Of a stretch of DNA of 64,000 nt, positions 60,120-64,000 are shown in pieces. The DNA is from Chloroflexota bacterium (GTDB lineage: Bacteria; Chloroflexota; UBA6077; FW602-bin22; CADDYW01). The position numbers and the translations under genes are program-made. The stretch's first letter is position 1; each line of letters begins with the position of its first letter. The stretch lies in assembly GCA_021324795.1 (NCBI GenBank), contig JAJPIK010000093.1:1-64000 (forward strand), written 5' to 3'. The notes below the pieces were generated by a model. The model did not search any database. It saw nothing but the letters and a program-made list of their open reading frames with translations, and was not told the origin of the DNA.

Positions 60120-60720
60120 GAAACTTTAGTCAGCACCTAGTCGGCGTACTCATCAGGAATCTGATCACGACTGGTGGGCCAGCGACCACCGAGCAGGTAG
60201 AAGAGATCATCCAACGGTTGAGCACGGCTCCTTTTGATCGGAGTGCCGTCACATGCCACCGCTCGGACATGGAAGCGCAGATCCGCGGTCAGTGGACGCG
60301 CTCGTTGCCAGAATAGATAGAGCGACGTCGTATCATTCGGCCGAACCAGCGATGAAGTTTTCGCCTGCCAGCACGCGCGATCGACGAACCTGACACACCA
60401 GAAGATTCCCAGCAAGATGAACAGGGCCACCGTGCCATCATTTTGAGCGACACTGAACGTGTTCAGCACGGTTGGCTGAAAAGCAATCGCGGCGCACGCC
60501 GTGAGAACGAGGATGGGGCGATTCGCGAGAAGAAGTCGCAACAGGGCACGCGCGACGATCAGCGCGGCAATGCCTTCAATCGTCGAGACGAGTCGTAACA
60601 AATGAATGGCGAGCACGACGCCACGATACGGGAACGGATCGCCCCCCAGTCACCGGTGAGTGCAGAAAGACGTTTCGATTACCTGGGCCGGAGCCTCCGA
60701 TCCAATAGAAGATGCCTTGA
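60120..60720 (-). pseudogene. Decayed GT39-type glycosyltransferase
   Basis: On the minus strand, three pieces of a mannosyltransferase/ArnT-like membrane protein are visible. They are GNRNVFLHSPV (near 60680), DPFPYRGVVLAIHLLRLVST through AFQPTVLNTFSVAQNDG (60640-60440), and the C-terminal beta domain LFWQRARPLTADLRFHVRA to GRWPTSRDQIPDEY (60310-60140). The first two are in different frames, separated at a G6 run near 60640. Most of the membrane region between the last two is deleted. The longest intact frame, 60137-60616, is not a functional enzyme. Confidence 0.65.
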
Positions 60721-60731
60721 TGACAAGATCC

Positions 60732-61595
60732 TCAGACCGCGGGACGCTTTTCGTCACTAACCAACTCTCGCAGCCGGCGCAGATTCTCTTCGTCCGGCCC
60801 CTCACCGTCGATCCCCGGCACTTCTAGGAAGCTCGGTAGTCCCTTCAGCTTGGGATGGTTGACGATCGCCCGGAAGCCGTCGAGGCCGATCTGGCCGTCG
60901 CCGATGTTTTCGTGGCGATCTTTGTGTGAGCCGAAGGCGCCTTTCGAGTCGTTCAGGTGCAGGGCGGTCAGGCGATCGAGACCGATCAGGCGGTCGAACT
61001 CGCCGAGCGTTGCGTCAAGCTCAGCCGTCGTCAAACAGGGATAGCCCGCCGCGAAGATGTGACAGGTATCGAGACAGACCTGCAGTCGGGGTGAGCGAGC
61101 GAGCCGCTCAATCAACTCGGCGAGATCTTCGAAGCGACCACCAATGCTGTTGCCAGCCCCGGCCGTGGTTTCCAAGAGCAAAGGCGACGTACCGTCGGCG
61201 CGGGTGAGAATGTCGGCGATCCCTTCGGCCGCTCGAGCCAGGCCGATCTCGCGCTCTTCCGAACCGAACGAGCCGACGTGGAAGCAAACCCCCATCGCCC
61301 CCAGCCGGTCCGACCAGCCCAGTTGCGAGACAAGCGCGTCGACCGATCTCTGGCGCAAGGCATCGTCGGCCGAGCCAAGGTTGATCAGATATAAGCCGTG
61401 CAGAAGAATCGGCCCGATCCCGCTCGACGCCTTCGCATCGAGAAACTTGGCGACCGCTTCATCCGAGTGATTCGCCTTGAGCCAGCGCTGCGGCGGGGTG
61501 ACAAAGATCTGGATACAGTCGGCCGTGATTTTCTGACCACGCTCGATCGCCCGATCCAGCCCACCGGCGATCGAGACGTGCCCACCAAACTTCAT
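60732..61595 (-). CDS. nfo: Deoxyribonuclease IV (AP endonuclease)
   Basis: 287 residues, zinc-dependent endonuclease IV that cuts 5' of abasic sites in base-excision repair. Metal-ligand motifs are all visible: GGHVSIAGGL, LLHGLYLINLGS, LLETTAGAGNSIGG, CLDTCHIFAAGY, HLNDSKGAFGSHKDRHENIG and EVPGIDGEG. It follows chdC with a TAATG stop/start overlap, so the two are co-translated. Confidence 0.94.
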   Translation of the reverse strand: MKFGGHVSIAGGLDRAIERGQKITADCIQIFVTPPQRWLKANHSDEAVAKFLDAKASSGIGPILLHGLYLINLGSADDALRQRSVDALVSQLGWSDRLGAMGVCFHVGSFGSEEREIGLARAAEGIADILTRADGTSPLLLETTAGAGNSIGGRFEDLAELIERLARSPRLQVCLDTCHIFAAGYPCLTTAELDATLGEFDRLIGLDRLTALHLNDSKGAFGSHKDRHENIGDGQIGLDGFRAIVNHPKLKGLPSFLEVPGIDGEGPDEENLRRLRELVSDEKRPAV

Positions 61596-62281
61596 TAGCC
61601 GATCAGATCCAGGGCGTCGCCAATCGGCATACGGGTACAGGTGAAGGTCGGCGTGTCCCGCAGGGTGTAGAGGCTGGCCGCGGTCTCACGCAGATCCATC
61701 ACCAGGTCCAGAAAATCGGAGAGACTATTCGTCTCGAAGGCAACGACGAATTCTTGATCGTCCAGGCCGAACGAATAGGTTGTGTTGATCTTCACCGAGG
61801 GGTACTTGTGACCGACCTCGATGTGGGTATCCATCATCTTCTGGCGCTCTTCCATGGAAAGGGCGTACCAGGCCCGGGTCTTGACGAAGGGGTAGACGAT
61901 GAGATACGGCGCATCGGCCGGACGAATCCGCGTACGGGTGCCTTCCTGGCCGGAGTGGACGTGTTTGGTCACGTACATCGAGCGACGGGTCATTGCCAAA
62001 TAATGGTAGGGCGAGGTCAGATACGGCGCGAGCGAGGTGTGGTTGATCGCTGCGGTCGCCTTAGTGAGCAGCTCCGGTTCTTCGGTCGCTCGCCAGATCA
62101 GCAGATCCGCATCGCCACGCGTGCCGACGGTCGTATAGGTGCGGATGAGCATGTCGTCGGCGAATTTCTCGACAGCACCGACGAAATCGGCCTTGTCAGC
62201 GGCGCGCTGCTCGGACGAGCGCAGGCGCCAGGCGGGATCGATCTTGTAAAAGCAATAGTTGACTAGTTGGCGCTGGGGCAT
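61595..62281 (-). CDS. chdC: Coproheme decarboxylase-type HemQ/ChdC (chlorite-dismutase family)
   Basis: 228 residues. HemQ converts iron-coproporphyrin III to heme b in the coproporphyrin-dependent pathway of Gram-positive-like bacteria. The heme-ligand region is MMDTHIEVGHKYPSVKINT, with TYSFGLDDQEFVVAFE and YHYLAMTRRSMYV. True chlorite dismutase is less likely. The start is the second of two adjacent ATGs (62281), six bases after GGAG; 62284 is the other. Coupled to nfo by TAATG. Confidence 0.88.
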   Translation of the reverse strand: MPQRQLVNYCFYKIDPAWRLRSSEQRAADKADFVGAVEKFADDMLIRTYTTVGTRGDADLLIWRATEEPELLTKATAAINHTSLAPYLTSPYHYLAMTRRSMYVTKHVHSGQEGTRTRIRPADAPYLIVYPFVKTRAWYALSMEERQKMMDTHIEVGHKYPSVKINTTYSFGLDDQEFVVAFETNSLSDFLDLVMDLRETAASLYTLRDTPTFTCTRMPIGDALDLIG

Positions 62282-62339
62282 CATGGTCTCCAGAGTTTCA
62301 ATCGTCTGGATTATAGCAGGTTTGGGTGACACCCCTCAT

Positions 62340-62382
62340 CCTCATTCCCCTTCTCCCAGTGCGCGGGAGAAGGGGAATGAGG
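62340..62382. repeat. 18-bp perfect hairpin between the hydrolase and chdC
   Basis: CCTCATTCCCCTTCTCCC (62340-62357) pairs with 62365-62382 around a 7-base loop. It lies 9 bp after the hydrolase stop. Terminator or REP-like repeat; no T-tract. A CTCTCCCAGAGGGAGAAGG fragment of similar type is at about 63320. Confidence 0.65.
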
Positions 62383-62391
62383 AAACTCCGG

Positions 62392-63231
62392 TCAGTCGCC
62401 CAGAATCTCGCGAAGAAAGTGCTCCATGCGCTCCAAGGTTGGCTGGTAAAACGGCGGGCGGTTGAAGAACCCGTGAGCCGCCCCTTCCGCGACGAACAAT
62501 TCGGCCCGCACGCCGCATGCTTGTAGCTTCTGCTGGAAGGCGAGCGATTGGGCGATTGGAATGGTAACGTCGGCGGTGCCGTGGAGCAAAAGGGTCGGCG
62601 CGGCGTTCTCGTCGACGTGGTACAGCGGAGAGGCCCGGATCGGCGCCTCCGGATCGTCGCCGAGCAAGGCACGACGTGGCTCACGCGCGTCTTCGGTCAT
62701 CAGGGTGGGGAAATCAAAGACGCCATTGAACGACACTACCGCCTGCACCCGCGAATGGATTCTGTCGACCACGACGTTGGTCGTCCCGAGCAGGGCGACG
62801 AGATGGCCGCCAGCCGATCCACCCGCCGCACCGATCCGATTGGGATCCACGCCAAGCTCGTCGGCGTGAGCGCGCAGCCAGCGAACCCCGGCCTGAGCAT
62901 CTTCGAGCTGGGACGGGAAATGGAACTCCGGGGTGAACCGGTAGCTGATGCTCACCCCGGGCCAACCAAGCGCCGCCAGGTGCGTGGCCTGACGCCAGAA
63001 CTGTCTCGGGGTGCCGCCGCGCCAGCCGCCACCGTGCACGAAGATCATCCCGGGCTTGCGCCCGGTCTGATGCTTCGGCAGGAACAGATCGAGGGTCAAC
63101 TCGCGGCCGGACGGTCGGCTATAGACGATGCCGGTTCGCAGTTCGACGGTGTCTGGTAAGACGAAGGGTGGATCATTAAAGCCGGGCGGCGTTACCTCGG
63201 ATTCGCGCTCGGTTAGGTCACTATCTGCCAC
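62392..63231 (-). CDS. Alpha/beta hydrolase (BD-FAE/esterase-lipase type)
   Basis: 279 residues. The oxyanion motif is FVHGGGWRGG, the nucleophile elbow GGSAGGH, the acid in HGTADVTIP and the histidine in GAAHGFF: a complete catalytic triad of the HSL/BD-FAE carboxylesterase type. No signal peptide. Substrate unknown; ester hydrolysis or formamidase activity are family precedents. Confidence 0.85.
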   Translation of the reverse strand: MADSDLTERESEVTPPGFNDPPFVLPDTVELRTGIVYSRPSGRELTLDLFLPKHQTGRKPGMIFVHGGGWRGGTPRQFWRQATHLAALGWPGVSISYRFTPEFHFPSQLEDAQAGVRWLRAHADELGVDPNRIGAAGGSAGGHLVALLGTTNVVVDRIHSRVQAVVSFNGVFDFPTLMTEDAREPRRALLGDDPEAPIRASPLYHVDENAAPTLLLHGTADVTIPIAQSLAFQQKLQACGVRAELFVAEGAAHGFFNRPPFYQPTLERMEHFLREILGD

Positions 63232-63350
63232 GTTAGCGGTCTCTCCCCCTTCTTGCTATAGGTTACAATCGGTCAGCCCACCCTCACCCTTTCACTCCGC
63301 CCAGGGAAAGCTCCAACCCTCTCCCAGAGGGAGAAGGAACAGGACGATAC

Positions 63351-64000
63351 TCAACTCGCGTTCTTTGCTTGAGCAAGCAAAGCATCGATCTTGGGAATAA
63401 TCGGGGGGATAGCCTCCTTCGCTGTCTTCGTCCCCAAGGTAATCAGGTCCCAGGCCGGATTGAAGGTGTTCTGAATGTCGAGGTGAGTCGCGGCCTCGCG
63501 CAGCGGGTGGTCAGCGTCGGCGGCTTGTTGCCAAACCTCGAGCGACTCCCAGGGACGGAGCGATTTCTTGAACGCGTCACTCGTCATCTGGCTCTTACGA
63601 GGCGGGATCGACGCACCGACCTTGTACTGCAGGTTCTGGAAATCGTCTAAGCTCATGAAGTTAATCAGCTTGAAGCTTTCGTCCGGATGCTTGCAGCCCT
63701 TGATGATGCAGAAGGAGTTGGGCCCATTGCGGACGAAGAGGCCAGACGGGCCCTGGGGAATGTGAGTCATTCCCAGCTCGACGTTCGACTTCTCGGCCCA
63801 GGCCGCGATCTCGGGAACGTCGCCCTTGATCCCATACTTCGCGGCAACGCGACCGGAGATGATCCGTCCGGACTTGCTGCTGGTGACGCCGGCGGCCTCG
63901 GCCGCCGAGGGGACGACGTGGTACTTCGCCAGCCAGTCGGCGTAGAACTGCAACGCCTCTAACGGCTTGGGATCGCCCAGCAGACAATGGGTCATCGCCT
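63351..64000 (-). CDS. ABC transporter solute-binding protein, C-terminal part
   Basis: The C-terminal portion, at least 214 residues, of an extracellular solute-binding protein of family 1 (sugar type). It has FYADWLAKYHVVPSAAEAAG, GPSGLFVRNGPNSFCIIKGC, ESFKLINFMSLDDFQNLQYK and PPIIPKIDALLAQA. The gene continues beyond the right edge, so its start and signal peptide are not visible. It may use the MsmK-type ATPase at 22.3 kb, which is inference. Confidence 0.85.
   Translation of the reverse strand, partial: AMTHCLLGDPKPLEALQFYADWLAKYHVVPSAAEAAGVTSSKSGRIISGRVAAKYGIKGDVPEIAAWAEKSNVELGMTHIPQGPSGLFVRNGPNSFCIIKGCKHPDESFKLINFMSLDDFQNLQYKVGASIPPRKSQMTSDAFKKSLRPWESLEVWQQAADADHPLREAATHLDIQNTFNPAWDLITLGTKTAKEAIPPIIPKIDALLAQAKNAS

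Noticed and set aside
1-64000. CRISPR arrays, rRNA genes, complete tRNA genes, insertion sequences with transposases
   Set aside because: None was seen on either strand; repeats present are short palindromic elements only.

Overview
The window is GC-rich DNA of a bacterium, most likely a member of the Chloroflexota (possibly Thermomicrobia-like). This is inferred from the gene mix, not from a marker search. Pointers are an F420-dependent LLM oxidoreductase, a coproheme-decarboxylase-type HemQ, an N-succinylamino-acid-racemase/GNAT pair, a CxxC zinc-ribbon protein, frequent GTG/TTG starts, promoters of the form TTGACA-N16-18-TAGRMT, and secreted proteins with a GGINNFGYPVSRTF-type module.

Left third (0-28 kb), mostly metabolism. 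It holds LarE, a membrane-anchored methyltransferase, a GH1 beta-glycosidase, a GNAT/enolase-superfamily pair, and a leftward operon of a cyclase followed by glycolate oxidase GlcD-GlcE-GlcF. From 10.3 to 14.5 kb lies a compact accessory module: STAS/HATPase, a STAS-like winged-helix protein, an OB-fold protein and a SNF2-SWIM helicase. Its two main intergenic regions carry four copies of a dyad, TTCAG-N10-CTGA. Further right are a cupin protein, an LLM oxidoreductase, a GH5-LysM endoglucanase, glutamate dehydrogenase, a small IrrE-like protein behind a perfect Gram-positive-type LexA box, RNase HI, rhamnose mutarotase, a sugar-ABC ATPase, a zinc-ribbon protein, transaldolase and an FAH-family enzyme.

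Centre (27.5-55.4 kb). A SARP/BTAD regulator is transcribed divergently from a complete extracellular-type contractile injection system (eCIS). In order: a secreted/transmembrane FHA protein, a DUF4157 protein, an AAA+ ATPase, a doubled YkgJ-like cysteine protein, a DUF4255 cap protein, the sheath (frameshifted), the tube, a tail-assembly chaperone with a probable -1 frameshift partner, two uncharacterised proteins, a second tube protein, a 1450-residue disordered protein, a CIS_tube/LysM protein, a VgrG-like spike, PAAR, gp25, baseplate J-like, tail protein I, an FHA-DUF4159 protein and a 965-residue FHA-FHA-TM-Ig protein. No tail fibre or ordinary tape measure is recognisable. Three FHA proteins flank the particle genes, two of them membrane-spanning with FHA predicted in the cytoplasm. 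This suggests a membrane-tethered, phosphorylation-responsive CIS. The 1450-residue gene has been invaded in frame by at least four copies of a palindromic element, a family member of which lies between genes near the left end.

Right end (55.4-64 kb), housekeeping. A T-box riboswitch controls ileS, coupled to galE. Then come a decayed GT39 glycosyltransferase, nfo and chdC (leftward, coupled), an alpha/beta hydrolase, and the C-terminal part of an ABC solute-binding protein that runs off the window.
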